From Acanthacorydalis orientalis (Eukaryota; Arthropoda; Insecta; Megaloptera; Corydalidae): a stretch of 64,000 nt of DNA. Both the position numbers and the translations under genes were made by a program. The number at the start of each line of letters is the position of its first letter. Position 1 is the stretch's first letter. The notes beneath the pieces are model-generated. The model did no database searches and was not told the origin of the DNA. It saw only the letters and a program-made list of their open reading frames with translations. The stretch lies in assembly GCA_034766995.1 (NCBI GenBank), contig CM068317.1:27100001-27164000 (forward strand), read 5' to 3'. Shown piece after piece: positions 13,837 to 28,929 of the stretch.

Positions 13837-14339
13837 TTATGTGTGTAAACATGTATATAAATACGTAGTTACTGGCGCAGCAGGAACCGCAAGATGCATT
13901 TCTACTTTTCATACCTGCTGCATTCTATTGATTAAAACTGAATCATTAAATAAAACACAAATGTTTATTTTTTATAGAACAAGCACAGTTCTTGTCTATA
14001 TTACGTTACTTTCAATGAATCAATTTATATTTTAATTGTTATTTTTATAATATTACAGCAATTTGGCTGAGATTTATAGATTGACCTTTACATTAATATT
14101 TTATCTCTTTACTGCATATTATACTCGTACTTGCTATGTTAACAGATTGTAGACCGGGGGATTTTTGTAGAAACTAACGCGCGCGGCCGACTATTTTTCA
14201 TACAAGTCAATATTGAAACATCCGCGTATGACTAAATATTTACAACTCTTTTGGCACATAATGAATTTATTTGAAACTGTGTGCATGTCTCACTAAAGCA
14301 TTCTAATATTTCTATTCTATGAGTGTTCTATAAACTGTT
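10965..14339. other. Intergenic, microsatellite-rich
   Basis: No gene is visible. TA or TA/TG tracts lie at about 11701-11734, 12378-12441, 13213-13277 and 13650-13832. A very GC-rich run for this window (around 14150-14190, with GCGCGCGGCCG) has no assigned role. Confidence 0.5.
13650..13832. repeat. Compound (TA)n / (TATACA)n microsatellite, about 180 bp
   Basis: Long TA tracts are separated by a block of ATACAT hexamers near 13742-13780. All ORFs crossing it are Ile-Tyr repeats. Confidence 0.95.
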
Positions 14340-14762
14340 TAGTAGGCACCTCTGTGCAAAGGAACACAATAACTATTAGTCGTGGTTCACTGGGCAGTCC
14401 TCTTGAAAAACAGACTCTACACTTCTTGTAGGGACTTTTTTTTAATCCTGTGGATATTATTTCCTTTCGGATATGTTCTTTTATTTGACCTGATAGTAGA
14501 AAAAAATAATTAGGAAATATGTTGTAATATAACTTGAAAATAATCCAAAAGCTCCATTAACCAACTGAGTAATATAATTCCAGTAAAGAATTCAACTATT
14601 GGAGATTATTCCATGTAATTCGTTCCACGAACTGTAAGTTTTGAGCTGAATCGACAAGGTGGATCTTTGCGGAGGGATCTTTTAGAAACGCCAGAAGAAG
14701 AATCAGGTGCAGGACTACTTTCACCAGAATAGTCAATCACCCATTCTTTAGTTACTGCAAAA
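14340..14762 (-). mobile_element. piggyBac transposase C-terminal relic
   Basis: Reading the minus strand from 14760, an uninterrupted frame gives VTKEWVIDYSGESS, a Ser-rich stretch, then KRSLRKDPPCRFS. The last part resembles the DPPGRLS motif that precedes the cysteine-rich tail of piggyBac transposases. Further along (about 14435 to 14345) lies SPYKKCRVCFSRGLPSEPR ending in LCTEVPT, which has the spacing of the CxxC and C/LC pattern of the terminal zinc-binding domain. A segment of about 137 bp between them (14511-14647) also occurs at 25801-25938 and is probably a separate repeat or a shared untranslated part. No full catalytic domain is present. Confidence 0.55.
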
Positions 14763-16952
14763 AATGCTTGTATCTCATTTTAATCTGTGGATTGACGCTA
14801 CAATAAATTTTAAACGCATTTAATAAACTGCAATTAATCAAATAGAAACCCACTTTCTTATACCATTTTCGAGTTTACCGAAGTATGTTGAAGTATGCCA
14901 AATAATGGTCTGATAGATCAACTCTTTTTATATATTTGTTATACTTTAATATATAAGTGGATTTAGTTATCTAATATCTAGTTTTCCTTTTTTTGTAGAT
15001 GCTATGGAGGTATCATAAATAGTTGACACCATGCAGACTAGCCTTTTGCCGTTTCAAAAGTCCAAAAATTCGTGATTCGCCATTTATGAAAATTTTACGG
15101 TAACAGAATTGCGTTTATGATATACACAAAATCATAAAAAACCTAACGGGACAAAATGTGAATGATAATTACAATTATAAATTATAATGAACACTTGATC
15201 AATTTAAACTCTAACAACTTCGCACGGTAATTGTAATTGTACCACTTTCTAAAAATGTCTCAACACGTCCCCGGTCAATAATGTGCTAACACGTTTACAA
15301 ACACTTTGATTTGTGTACTTTCTTCCAGGAATACACTTTTATAACATTGCTATTGATGCATGTACCTTGAATGTGATTTCAATATCAGTCCGAAAATAGA
15401 AGGAAAGGTAAAGGAAATTTTGTTCAGGAATTTTAGAACATTAACTGATAAAACCGTTATTTACAATTCAAAACAGTTATGCGAATTTTTGGATCAATTA
15501 ACAACTATATTGATGTATACCCATACATATCAAATGTGAATTAGCCTTTATTATTTATACAATCATTTTTTCAGTGAAAATTTGAACTCTATTGAAAATT
15601 GATTGGTAACATTTAAAAAACGAATATCAAAAAAATATTTTTTTAATCTTATGTTATTATTCTTACTGAGTGCCTGCTAGCCACTAATAAACAGGAATAA
15701 ACCACACGAACTACTGATAATTGACAACAAAAATCCGTTTTAAACACTAAATTTGCGGATCTTTTGCATTAATACACAAATAATATTTCTTATGTTTAGA
15801 CAAAAATAATTACATTTTTATATAAATTTAAAAATATGATTGGAATGATTTTTGTTTTTAATAGATTTTTCGCATTACAAATTCGGATTTTTTTTTTAAT
15901 ACTTTACAATCAATGAATAATACCTTATAGATAATAATACGAATATATTTTTGTATTTTTATGAGTGGCACAAAGTATGGAACAAGTAATATATTTAATT
16001 ATTTTGGATGAATCTATAATAAAATTTAGAACAGGATGTCAAACATGTAACTCGCTAATACAATACAATATCTGTAATGTATTTTAAATTTTTTAAAAAA
16101 ATGAACATATTAAAATTAACAACAGCAGTAGCCTCAATACACCCGTTTCTTAAGTTCTGTACTAGTAAAATGATTTTAATAAAATATTGCTTCAACTTAA
16201 CTGAATAACAAGGGTAGTAAGTATATTAAAATTGTCTTTTAAATATTTAAGTAAAAATAATTTAACAATAATAAAATGTCGCCATCATTCTATATTTCAT
16301 TATATTTTGAAAAAATAATTATGTTGGTTATGTTTATGTTTTTGTGTCACATAAGTGTAACTCTTTTCATTATTAATACATTTTTGGATTTATTTTTAAT
16401 ATAAACTTGGATATATTCCATTTTTTTTAAAAAAAAATAACACCTACATATGATTTTTTATATTATATCCGTGCTTTAATGGTTGTAGATGCTAATAAGT
16501 ACATATAACCTTCATTACAAGTACTCAGATTTTCTAAATGTTGATAACATGCAGTTCTTGATTGCTCGCTGTGAAACAAAAACTAGTTCAATATGCTTGT
16601 TTTAGAATATTGAAAGTAAGTGGAAACCAGTAGAATTCCTATGTCCACGCGAAAATATAAAATAGATAAAATAACAAACAACAACAGTTCATTCACTCAA
16701 AATATCCGAATCGTAAATCACGTCTTAGTAATATTGTGGCAATTTTTACTGCATATGATTAAACAATATCTAGAATTACACGCCACTCAAATAATCAACG
16801 CGGAAACGGCGTGTAAACAATGAAACTACACGTGTATTTTTTTATTCGAATTGCGTCTTTACCTTCTTATCAATAAAACATATGTACAAAATATGAAATT
16901 CGGCTATCTTTGTTTGTAAGTTAGAAATAATAATATCGTATGGTTACATAGT
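14763..16952. other. Intergenic, no gene seen
   Basis: AT-rich sequence. The one plus-strand ORF of 67 codons (16620-16823) shows no family features. A T8-A9 block lies near 16422-16438. Confidence 0.5.
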
Positions 16953-17270
16953 GTATGTATGTATGTATGTGTGTGTGTATGTATGTATGTGTGTGTGTGT
17001 GTGTGTATGCGTGTGTGTATATGCGTGTGTGTATATGCGTGTGTGTATATGCGTGTGTGTATAGCGTGTGTGTATATGCGTGTGTGTATATGCGTGCGTA
17101 TGTGTGTGTGTATGTGTGTGTGTATGTGTGTGTGTATGTGTGTGTGTATGTGTGTGTATGTGTGTGTGTGTGTGTGTATGTGTGTGTATGTGTGTGTGTG
17201 TGTGTATGTGTGTGTGTATGTGTGTGTGTATGTGTGTGTGTATGTGTGTGTGTGTGCATGTATGTATGTA

Positions 17271-17335
<65 letters not shown>
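16953..17335. repeat. Complex (TG)n/(TATG)n/(TA)n/(GA)n satellite, about 380 bp
   Basis: GTAT tetramers lead into a minisatellite of about 14 bp per unit (GTGTGTGTATATGC, several copies around 17006-17100). A 12-bp TATGTGTGTGTG-type repeat, a TA tract and a GA tract follow. The Cys-Val and Thr-His ORFs here are artefacts of the repeat. Confidence 0.95.
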
Positions 17336-17336
<1 letters not shown>

Positions 17337-18457
17337 ACGGTATGTCCATTGTGATTGTCATTTGTTTACATGAATTTCTAAGAAAATAAAAAAATATGAT
17401 CAGAGAAAAAATTTTGTTTACATGAAGTCTAATCGTTTATTCAGTAAAAAATAAACGACTGAATACAAAACAGGTATACACGTGGAAAAATTAATTGGTT
17501 AAGGTTTTGTGATGAAATCAACATACGCATTTATTGCTGGAGACAGACTACTCTATTCTATATTACTGTTTACGCGAATGTATGTGAATTTCGATACTTG
17601 GATAATTCCTTAAATGTTTCCAAATATATATTTTTGTGCAGTGAAATTAGATTCGCTTTTAAATTATTATTACAAGCACTTTACAATGACATTTAAAAGA
17701 TATATACTTAAGAATTTTGTGTACAATTAATATATTTTGAATGAGATTTTCAAAATAATGACAAAATGATGTTTCGTTTTTATACCATTTTTATAAATTA
17801 AAAAAAATAAAATCTGGAATAAAAACATTATTGTTTTTACAAAATATAATGTGTTGCGTTACAAATCGGCGATTCTGAAACTGATATTGTTTTATTATAG
17901 TTTAAGACATTTGGTTTAATACAAACGTGCCATTTTCATGACTAGATGTTGTAGTAAAACATTTAAATGTTAACTGTATATCTTAACAGTTATTAACACT
18001 GTCTCCTGTGATTGTTAGTTAGTTGCTAGATACTTTATCTATGGTTGCTACCATTGATTATTTTATCATGACAACAATTAAAATATAATTGTTGTACCGA
18101 CGTCTCTAGTTAGTGAGCGAGTCAGTCTCAATATGTTCGGTTGTGTAAATGCTGGATATTCAATTAAATAGTTTTCATGTTAATGAATTAGTTTAGTTCA
18201 TATATACGCCTGTAATTCATCACTATGCTAATAATTTTATACAAAAAAAATTATTTCTTAAAGATGAAAAATACTTGGATTTACACCAGAAAAGAAAAAC
18301 GATATAGTTTTATTTATGTTTAAAAAATGGCAAATCTATAAAAAATATAGAAATTATATAGAAAGAAATTATATAGAAATATAAAAACCTATAGAAATTT
18401 AGTACGTTGATAACTATTTACAAGAAAGATTTTTTTAAAAAAATATCCTTTTATGTA
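17336..18457. other. Intergenic, no gene seen
   Basis: AT-rich DNA with no recognisable coding sequence. A T7-A7 block lies near 18428-18442, just outside the mariner. Confidence 0.5.
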
Positions 18458-19715
18458 TTAGTTGGTAGAAAAATAATTGCGGTTTATGACTTTCAAATTC
18501 ATATACATTTTTCTCAGCTAGCTGTTTTAAGTGGTCCAGAATGGTTTGTCTAACACTTAACTTTTCTGTAAGCTCTCGAATTGTTATACATGGTTCTGAT
18601 TCAATTAACACCTTTAGTTGGTCGTTATGAACTAAAGAAGGACGCCTGCGACCTTCTTTGTTCTCAAGGCTCTCGTCGCCAGCACGAAAATTTTGGAACC
18701 ACCATTGCACCGTACGTTCTTTAACCTCTTTTGTTTGTATTTTTTTAAAAAAATAAAGCAAACAAAATGGATACTTAAATTTAAAGGAAGTACGAAAAGT
18801 CTTACACATTTTTTTCCAACAAAATAAATTTCATTTTATTTTCAAAGTATTATTTTATGGTAGGACCCGAATGTCTTCGGACAGGACAGAGTTGCATTTA
18901 ATTTTAATACGATTTCGCAACAAAATTGTACGGAATTGTATGGATTTTGATGAATAAAAGTAGTTAAAAAAATTGTTTGATTTTTTTATAATACTATTTA
19001 TATTTTTCTTGCACAAAATAATTCTGGAAATGCAAAAAAAAATTATCGGAAAGTTTTCTAAGGTTTATATGGTCAACTATAATATTTTAAAATATCATAA
19101 ATCATGTTGTCACGTTCAACATTAACAAAATTGTCAACAATTACTTTATCTATTAAAATTGCGAATAATAAAAAAAGATAGACGATATTATTAATACTAA
19201 TTAATTTTTTTCCCTGCGTTTGTTTTCAGGTAAATATTTCGCAGAAATAAAAACTAATTCACCACTCATACAATTTCACAAATGATCACTACACAATGTG
19301 TATCTAATAGCTGACACACAAAACATGTGTACTTATATAAAGATTGCGCGAGTCTAACTCGTGATTGACTGATAGTGTTTTTTTCAGTTCACGAGTCGGA
19401 CTCATGATTCATGCACAAGGGGTTAACAGTACCCACACCCAAAGCATCATTTAGTTTACGAGCAGTTTCTGATGCTTTACCACCCGTTTTGAACTCATAC
19501 AAAAATTGCTCTTATTTACTTCTTTTCCACCTTTAATTCAATTTCCCAATTTAAAGCAAAATTAATAATAAAACCAAAGTCAGTATTACCAAAATACAGA
19601 CCGAAAAATGCACTTTAAAATGTTATTAACATGAACACGAAGAAATGACGCTCTTATTGAAAAAAAATAATGAATTCAGGCAACAAAAACCGCAATTATT
19701 TTCCTACCAACCTAA
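18458..19715 (-). mobile_element. Internally deleted mariner interrupted by a TTAA-type insertion
   Basis: The terminal repeats TTAG(G)TTGGTAGRAAAATAATTGCGG lie at 18458 and, inverted, end at 19715, each next to TA. On the minus strand the mariner DNA-binding domain is split in two: YEFKTGGKASETARKLND...GVGTV at 19495-19423, then ERTVQWWFQNFRAGDESLE at about 18722-18665 and on to LVHNDQLKVLIESEP...TIRELTEKLSV. The two halves rejoin in frame if 18725-19422 plus one TTAA is removed. The catalytic domain is missing, because the reading passes from the helix-turn-helix almost straight into the left terminal repeat. Without the insertion the element is about 556 bp. Confidence 0.85.
18725..19422. 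mobile_element. piggyBac-like MITE nested in the mariner
   Basis: A 698-bp insertion is flanked by TTAA at 18721-18724 and 19423-19426. The ends are short imperfect inverted repeats (CCTCTTTTGTTTG and CCCCTTGTGCATG). Near the right end are two palindrome-like motifs, CGAGTCTAACTCG and ACGAGTCGGACTCATG, and near the left end CGAATGTCTTCG. This fits TTAA-specific elements of the piggyBac group. It has no transposase ORF. Confidence 0.75.
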
Positions 19716-20410
19716 TATTTTAACACTTTGAGTACAATGACGTCATCATCGACATGTTTATTAGAAACAATGAAAAAAGGGTCAATAATGAATAACGAAT
19801 ATTTTCGAATGAAAAAAATTGTGACTTCTGAATATATGAAGAATTCAGTTGTGAAATTGAATTTAACCGGTGTCATAAACTATATGGTGATATCTTTTCA
19901 TCACTAATTGTAAGAAGAATTTACAGAATGGGCAAGTATCATTTTAATCCGTGAAATGAATAGAATATTAGAAAAAAGTAAATAATTTGTATAATAGAAA
20001 GAGATAAAGAATCATCAAGAACAATGTGATCAATGATAATTTAAAATATTTTAAAGCTCAAAAATATACAAAATATAGTTAATAAAGCTAATTAATGCAG
20101 TGTTTTCAGATATTATTTTTTTAAAAATCTTGAAAGGAAGAACTTCGCAGATCCATAATTTTTGTTTAAATAATGCAATATACACAGATTAAAATTATTG
20201 TGAACAATAATATATTTCTTTCTTGTTTTTTATAAAAAGTACTGTTGAAATAGTATAACACGCATTTACTTATGTTACACTAATTATTAATTATAAAACG
20301 TTACATCACAATTTTTGTGACAACCAAGATAATTTTTTATGTACGTCTATTAAGATTGTGTTACAATTTTAAATTACAAAATATCTCGGATATAGTTAAT
20401 TATCATTATT

Positions 20411-20496
<86 letters not shown>

Positions 20497-20524
20497 CATA
20501 CATATATATGTATATATATATATA

Positions 20525-20617
<93 letters not shown>

Positions 20618-22350
20618 CGTAGAGAACTCATTGACCCCTATAAGAATCTAGATCCTCGACTGAACCGTATATTGAGAAATGTTCACATAAAATTTTATAT
20701 TTGAAATAATGGAGGAGGAAACAGTTAAGATGACCTTTTCTCAATCAATATGAATCATTAATAGAATCATTTTTTTCTTAAAGCATAATTTCATTAAAGT
20801 TGAAGATTATAAAAAAGTTGTATATATCATTTTTCTAGTTTTACTATAAATATTAATGCGTTTTCAATTGAATTTTACTTTTGGTTATTTTCCATTTTTA
20901 GTCGATGAGGAAAGAGGTAGTGATCATGCATACGAGGCGTGTTTACAACAAATCATATCTTTATTTTTTTTTTATAAAAACAAAATTGTAAACGCCTAGT
21001 ATAAAGTATTTTCAAATCAATCGTTTCAGATATATTCAGAAATCGATAATGATCGGTTAATAAATTATTCTATCAATAAAATAAGTACATTACTTTCTTG
21101 TTTGTTTTTATTAAAAAAATAATAATATTTTCAAGCCTTTCTAGAATAAATACATTTTTTGTTGTTGTTTTTCAGATCGTTCTCATTTTTGGTTACTATG
21201 ACAATTTTCAAAGCAAGTCCTGTCCTTAGTTACTTAATTTTATTGCTCTATTTTTGAAGACTTATCGATCATATATTTATTTCGACCTGTTTACATAGTA
21301 TTTAAGAATAGACACGAATCGACAAATAATAAAATAGCTGAAAAAAGATCATTAAATTAAAAATAATGCATCAGAATCAGTTGTAGTAATAATAAAACTG
21401 ACCCAATTAGAATAAAAAATGTTTGGACTGCTTTCTCCATCACATATACAAGAAATATTTACAGTACGTCACAGTAAAATTATTAGTGTTAAATAGTCCT
21501 TTTTTATTTCATATTTTATCTTTATTTAACACTCTCTATTATTTAGTTTTAACGACGTGCATGATTTTATGCCGTCATTTAAAAGAAATGAAAGTTTGTC
21601 TGTTTTATTTAAGTATATTTTTTTAACCAGACTTCGCGAAACTGGCATGTTTTAAAACTCCAAATAATCAATCATCGATTACAATTTTCGGTAATCCCAA
21701 ATTTATTAACTTAGAGAATATTCCATGAACTTATAACGAAATGTTAAAGATCGTAATTACATATATTCGTGTATATTTCAATAACCTTCATTGTAATATG
21801 CAATAATCGTTTTCACATCAACTTTTTTTTAAAAAAAAAACTTAATTGACGTCATTTCATATAAGAAATGATCTAGACTGCGGTTAGATTTATTTATGTG
21901 TTTGAAAACAAATTAATTTCTTATTGCCGGTAAAATGAATAGTTATTTAATTTCAATATTAAAATTCAGTCACACGTAAACAACCTGAGAAATGATTACA
22001 TTGAAAAAGGTGTCTTGCGTACATACATAAAAAATTAACAGTAGCATTTGGAATTCGTGGAATCAGACAGTGAATAAAATGAGATATAAACAGGCCAATC
22101 CGTGGATCAAAGTCCAATGGCGAATCATTATTGTTTTGGTTGACCATGGCCATCTGCCAAGGCATGTAAAGTTTGTCTGACACCAAGTAAAAACTGTTTA
22201 GCTCAAGTTCGTCACTTTTACAACTTCGGCGTAACGTATAAAGTCTAACTACTATATAAAAGTTCGTATACGTTTTGGTGAACAGAAGATGGAATAAAAA
22301 TAAATATAGCTTAATTTGTCTATCTAGTTTACAGCGTAAAAATTGTCAGT
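19716..22350. other. Intergenic, no convincing gene
   Basis: It holds the long TA satellite at 20418-20614 and a T8-A10 block at about 21825-21842. A 75-codon minus-strand frame (21959-22186) has mixed amino-acid composition but matches nothing I recognise and lacks clear exon borders. Confidence 0.5.
20418..20614. repeat. (TA)n satellite with hexamer interruptions, about 195 bp
   Basis: Two long TA tracts flank a block of ATATACAT and AAATAT variants at 20463-20530. Confidence 0.95.
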
Positions 22351-22370
22351 ATATATATATATATATATAT

Positions 22371-22803
22371 AATACTACCAGTCCTTACCTACGGCAGCGA
22401 AACATGGGTGCTTAACGCCAAATTAGTTCAAAGACTCCAAACAACACAACGAAGTATGGAACGATGCATGTTGGGAATAACAAGAAGAGATAGAAAGAAA
22501 ATAGAATGGATACGAAAACAAACAGGAGTCACAGATATAATAAGAAGAGTAAAGAGTCTGAAATGGAAATGGGCGGGACAGATCGCAAGAAGAGAAGACA
22601 ACCGATGGACAAGAGAAATTATTGACTGGGAACCGAGGAATATAAAAAGACCCAGAAAGAGACCAATGAACAGATGGGATAAGGATATTAAAAACTCTCT
22701 TGGAAAACTGTGGAAAAGAGAGGCACTGAATCGAACAAAATGGAAAATCATGGAAGAGGCCTTTATCCAGCAGTGGATTAACAGGGGCTGAAGATGATGA
22801 TGA

Positions 22804-22807
<4 letters not shown>
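22371..22807 (+). mobile_element. 3' end of an RTE-like non-LTR retrotransposon
   Basis: An open frame from 22372 to the stop at 22789-22791 begins LPVLTYGSETW, the conserved segment at the end of many LINE reverse transcriptases. It continues through RCMLGITRRDRKKIEW and KWKWAGQIARR and ends with KWKIMEEAFIQQWINRG. The final Trp-Glu-Glu-Ala-Phe-Gln-Gln-Trp-type ending and the (GAT)n tail at about 22793-22807 are typical of the RTE group. The copy is heavily 5'-truncated, starting at a (TA)n tract, but its remaining frame is intact, suggesting a fairly young insertion. Endonuclease and most of the reverse transcriptase are absent. Confidence 0.8.
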
Positions 22808-22838
<31 letters not shown>

Positions 22839-22841
<3 letters not shown>

Positions 22842-23565
22842 GATTTTCCAATAAGGACACATTTTTTTAAATTTGAAATAAAGTACAGAATTTTGGCTAA
22901 AATTTCAAGTTCCTTTATTGTAAATAATTGTTTGGAGTATACCATTTATAAATGAAAAATAATACTATATAAGTAAACGCCGCGTGCTTTCTTACAAGTA
23001 ACCATTCTTTTGTTAAAATTTTCAATAACATCTCTGCACAACTAGTGCTCTATCTCACCGATTACTCTTCGGGTTTCATCTTTTAGATCGGAAATTGCTT
23101 TAGGATTATTTGCGTGCACGTGCCCTTTAACATAACCGCAAAGGAAGTAGTCCAACGGTATCAAATCGCAGGATCTCGGTGGTCAATTAATGCCTCAGAA
23201 AAACCGTGCTGTTGTTCCAGTACCCAATTATCTCCGACGCGGTGAATGATCTGTTGGCTTCAATTCATGTGTCAATTGAACTTTATAAGCCTTCATCAAT
23301 AAATCCTTGTACAAAATATGCCATGTGGTCGCCTGTGAAAGGCACAATTCCTGTCAACGTCGTGGAATTGACATTCCTGGATCTTCCGATACACTTTCAT
23401 GAAGCGAGTCAATGTTTTCTTCAGAACGAGCACTAAGAACCCGTGTTGGTGTCTCTTGATCTTTAACCGAGCATGCTCTTCAAATTCACTTACTAATCGA
23501 AGGATTGTTGATCCAAATGGGCAAGTATGCCGAGAATAAATATCGCGTAATTTACGAAATGTATT
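22839..23565 (-). mobile_element. Tc1/mariner-superfamily relic lacking its catalytic centre
   Basis: On the minus strand the N-terminal DNA-binding region can be followed from about 23550, with frame changes: LRLVSEFEEHARLK, TPTRVLSARSEENIDSLHES, SVSEDPGMSIPRR and TTWHILYKDLLMKAYKVQLT. After a deletion near 23190-23220 the C-terminus follows: PPRSCDLIPLDYFLCGYVKG, then LKDETRRVIGEIEH and NFNKRMVTCKKARG. The terminus CAGGATTTTCCAATAAGGAC lies beside TA at 22837-22838. The other terminus was not found. Several stops and shifts make it non-functional. Confidence 0.75.
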
Positions 23566-25800
<2,235 letters not shown>

Positions 25801-25938
25801 TAGGAAATATGTTGTAATATAACTTGAATATAATCCAAAAGCTCCATTAACCAACTGCGCAATATAATTCCAATAAAGAATTCAACTAGAGATTATTCCA
25901 TGCGATTCGTTCCACGATCTGTATGTTTTGAGCTGAGT
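25801..25938. repeat. Dispersed repeat, second copy of 14511-14647
   Basis: From TAGGAAATATGTTGTAATAT to GTTTTGAGCTGA this is nearly identical to 14511-14647, with a handful of substitutions and a short deletion. At 14 kb the same segment sits inside piggyBac transposase remains. Here neither the DPPCRFS nor the KCRVC coding parts are present. Confidence 0.85.
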
Positions 25939-26482
25939 GAGGTATATTCAAAGAAACGGCAACTTAAAGATAATACCCTAAATATGAATTACGTTTTGAT
26001 AATTATTATTTGCATCTAATCTTTACTTCATCATTAAAATGTTATTAAATTGATTTATGGTCCATGAGAACAACAATAACAATATAAAAGACAGAATAGT
26101 TTATTAAAATAAATTTTCAGCAACTAACAGTTTACTTATAAATGGCATTCCTTTCAGCAGATCTGATTACTATTAGTAGAAATAATCTTATAAAGAAAAA
26201 CATAAAGGGAACAATTTTTTTTTAATTTATATAATTGTTATTGAGAATTTTTAAGTAAACCATCCATTTGTAAATAAATTTAAATAAATTATTATTTATC
26301 TTTTTAATTTCTAATAATTTATTATTTTTTAAGTAAATTATCTTTACAGTTTTTTGATAATTTAAAACAATATTCAAAAAATTCAAAACAGTAGACAAAG
26401 GTTAGAAGGATTAAATTATGACTTGGTGTATAATAGTACTTTTTATAACTTTATATATTTCTAGTATATACATATAATCATA

Positions 26483-26531
<49 letters not shown>

Positions 26532-26861
26532 ACGTCCTGATGGAATTATCTTTCAGGTTCATACCAATTAAAGATAAAGCATTCATTCCGAGAATACTTA
26601 GTAACAATAAACGTATAATATCAGTTTATTACCACTTACATCGTTCAAGATCAAAAGTCAAGAATAGAAAAAATGAATTTTACGTTTATAAAGAAATGTT
26701 TTCACGATTAGAACAATTCAATGAAATAAAATTGCTATACGTCTAACGCATCAAAGATAATGCGAAAATTGGCATTTCAAGGTCACTAGAATTTGCATTT
26801 TCAGTGTTTCACATATTAAAAAAACAAGTATGTATATTCTTCACCGTGGGTGATGGAGAAA

Positions 26862-26883
26862 TGTACGTACACGTGTACGTACA
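26862..26883. other. Perfect 22-bp palindrome with a CACGTG core
   Basis: Half-site TGTACGTACAC is followed by its exact inverse. The centre is CACGTG, the E-box core bound by some bHLH factors. No gene lies close by. Confidence 0.6.
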
Positions 26884-27092
26884 AGGACACAACGAGCTCA
26901 TATGTTTCTTAATTTATTAAAGTTCATTTTGGGGTGATATTCTTGACTTTATTAATCGTTTTGATTAGTTGTTGTTATAAATATCATCATTACAGAAAAG
27001 TTTTATTACATAAAGTTGAAAAATGAATCTAATCAATATTTTATAAAACGTCCTATAACCACTATATGATATATTTTGTTATTTTTTGTTGC

Positions 27093-27095
<3 letters not shown>

Positions 27096-27185
<90 letters not shown>

Positions 27186-27186
27186 A

Positions 27187-27231
<45 letters not shown>
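27096..27231. repeat. (TA)n microsatellite with AAATAT variants
   Basis: About 135 bp of TA repeats interrupted by ATACATG and several AAATAT units. Confidence 0.95.
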
Positions 27232-27233
<2 letters not shown>

Positions 27234-27420
27234 CTGGTAAGATTTATGATAATATATAAATTAATGTTTCCATTTAAATGTTTTTATTTAAATGGATTAT
27301 AAATTAATGTATATAGAAATGGTACTAATGATAATGTATTTTCACATATTAAGTGTTCACTTTATTTAACTTTTGCTGAATTAAAACAAGGAAATCAAAT
27401 ATTGGGAAGATAATGTAGGA

Positions 27421-27481
<61 letters not shown>

Positions 27482-28013
27482 TTATTGATGTATAAGTTCT
27501 TGTAAAAAGTTAAATGACTATAAAAATCAAATTTTCACTATTATAAAAATATGATTAAATTTTTTTTCATTTAAACTAATTCCCATTAATTCTAACTCAC
27601 TTATCATTCTCACTTTCCACATTTTAAAATATTTCTGAACGGCATCCCTACAAAATTTAAGTGTTCTATCGAATACTCTCTATGTATTTCAGATTATTAA
27701 AATGTGTTTCGTTCAAGAAACTTATTGGCTTCGAAAATAGAAAGAAATTACGATTTCGAGATTTGGCAAACAGAATGGATGTTTCATCGTTGTAATGTAA
27801 TTTTGGTATAAAAATTGTTTCACTAATAACAGTAAATTAGAAAAAAAAAACGTTATCATGGTAAAAAATCAACTTGTGGGATCACAACTCTTTTGTAATG
27901 TGCTGTTCTTTTTTTCAAGCACTCTAAAACACTTGTAGAAATATTGGTTAATGTTTTATTCCATTGAAGATATTCATTGTTATTATTTAATATCATAAAA
28001 TACAATCAAAATT

Positions 28014-28060
<47 letters not shown>

Positions 28061-28394
28061 TTAGATAATAGCTTGACATTCTTACTTTTTCGGTGAGGAA
28101 GAAATGGCTGTTGACAATTGGAGAGGTTGTCAAGTAGATTCCTAGATCCTACTAATATACTTGATTCATTATCGTCATTTCGAAACACTATACTTTTTGA
28201 TATTAATGCACTGATTTAAATTTCTATTAGACAATTTCGGAGAGGGCGATGACACACGTCTTATATAATCACTATTTGCTCGATTTGAACTGTTAGAACT
28301 AAGAAAAACTACACTCCACAACTTTGTCATTTATTTTATTGTAGTGGGGATATTGCATAACATAATGATTTAATTTCTCTTCTCTCTTGCTACT

Positions 28395-28506
<112 letters not shown>

Positions 28507-28871
28507 AAATTTATACATGATTATTATTATCATTATTTATGATACTAATAGTGAGTCAGTATAACTAATTTTAGAAAACTTGTGTTACTTTATATAATTA
28601 TTTCGCATTGTCTATTAATATTTACACCAATAAATATCCGATAATAATTATTGGTTCGTTGTTTCTCAATTTTCAGTTTATTAACGCAGTATTTCCTATT
28701 TGAATTTATATAGACTTTTTTAATTTAATAAAAATTTTTTCAACAGATGTTTCTAGTTTCAAAAAGATTTACACGTTTATTCAAAACTACTTTTAACATT
28801 TCCTTAGATGAACGTACCAATAACACTTTTATAAACCATTGATTTACAAATACAAATTGCGATAATACTAC

Positions 28872-28929
<58 letters not shown>

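Noticed and set aside
13539..13912. Several overlapping ORFs of 70-97 codons on both strands
   Set aside because: They are Ile-Tyr repeats read from the TA satellite. The same applies to the Cys-Val and Thr-His frames at 16921-17389 and to similar frames at 8619, 20317, 27066 and 62919.
16953..17260. Regular short repeats that could suggest a CRISPR-like array
   Set aside because: The units are simple TG/TATG microsatellites without unique spacers, in a eukaryotic genome.
21959..22186. 75-codon minus-strand ORF with mixed composition
   Set aside because: It includes Trp, Cys, Pro and Met in plausible amounts, but no domain, signal peptide or clean splice borders are visible. I could not support it as a gene.
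22423..22862. Two minus-strand ORFs of about 145 codons
   Set aside because: They are antisense shadows of the intact RTE-like reverse-transcriptase C-terminus on the plus strand.
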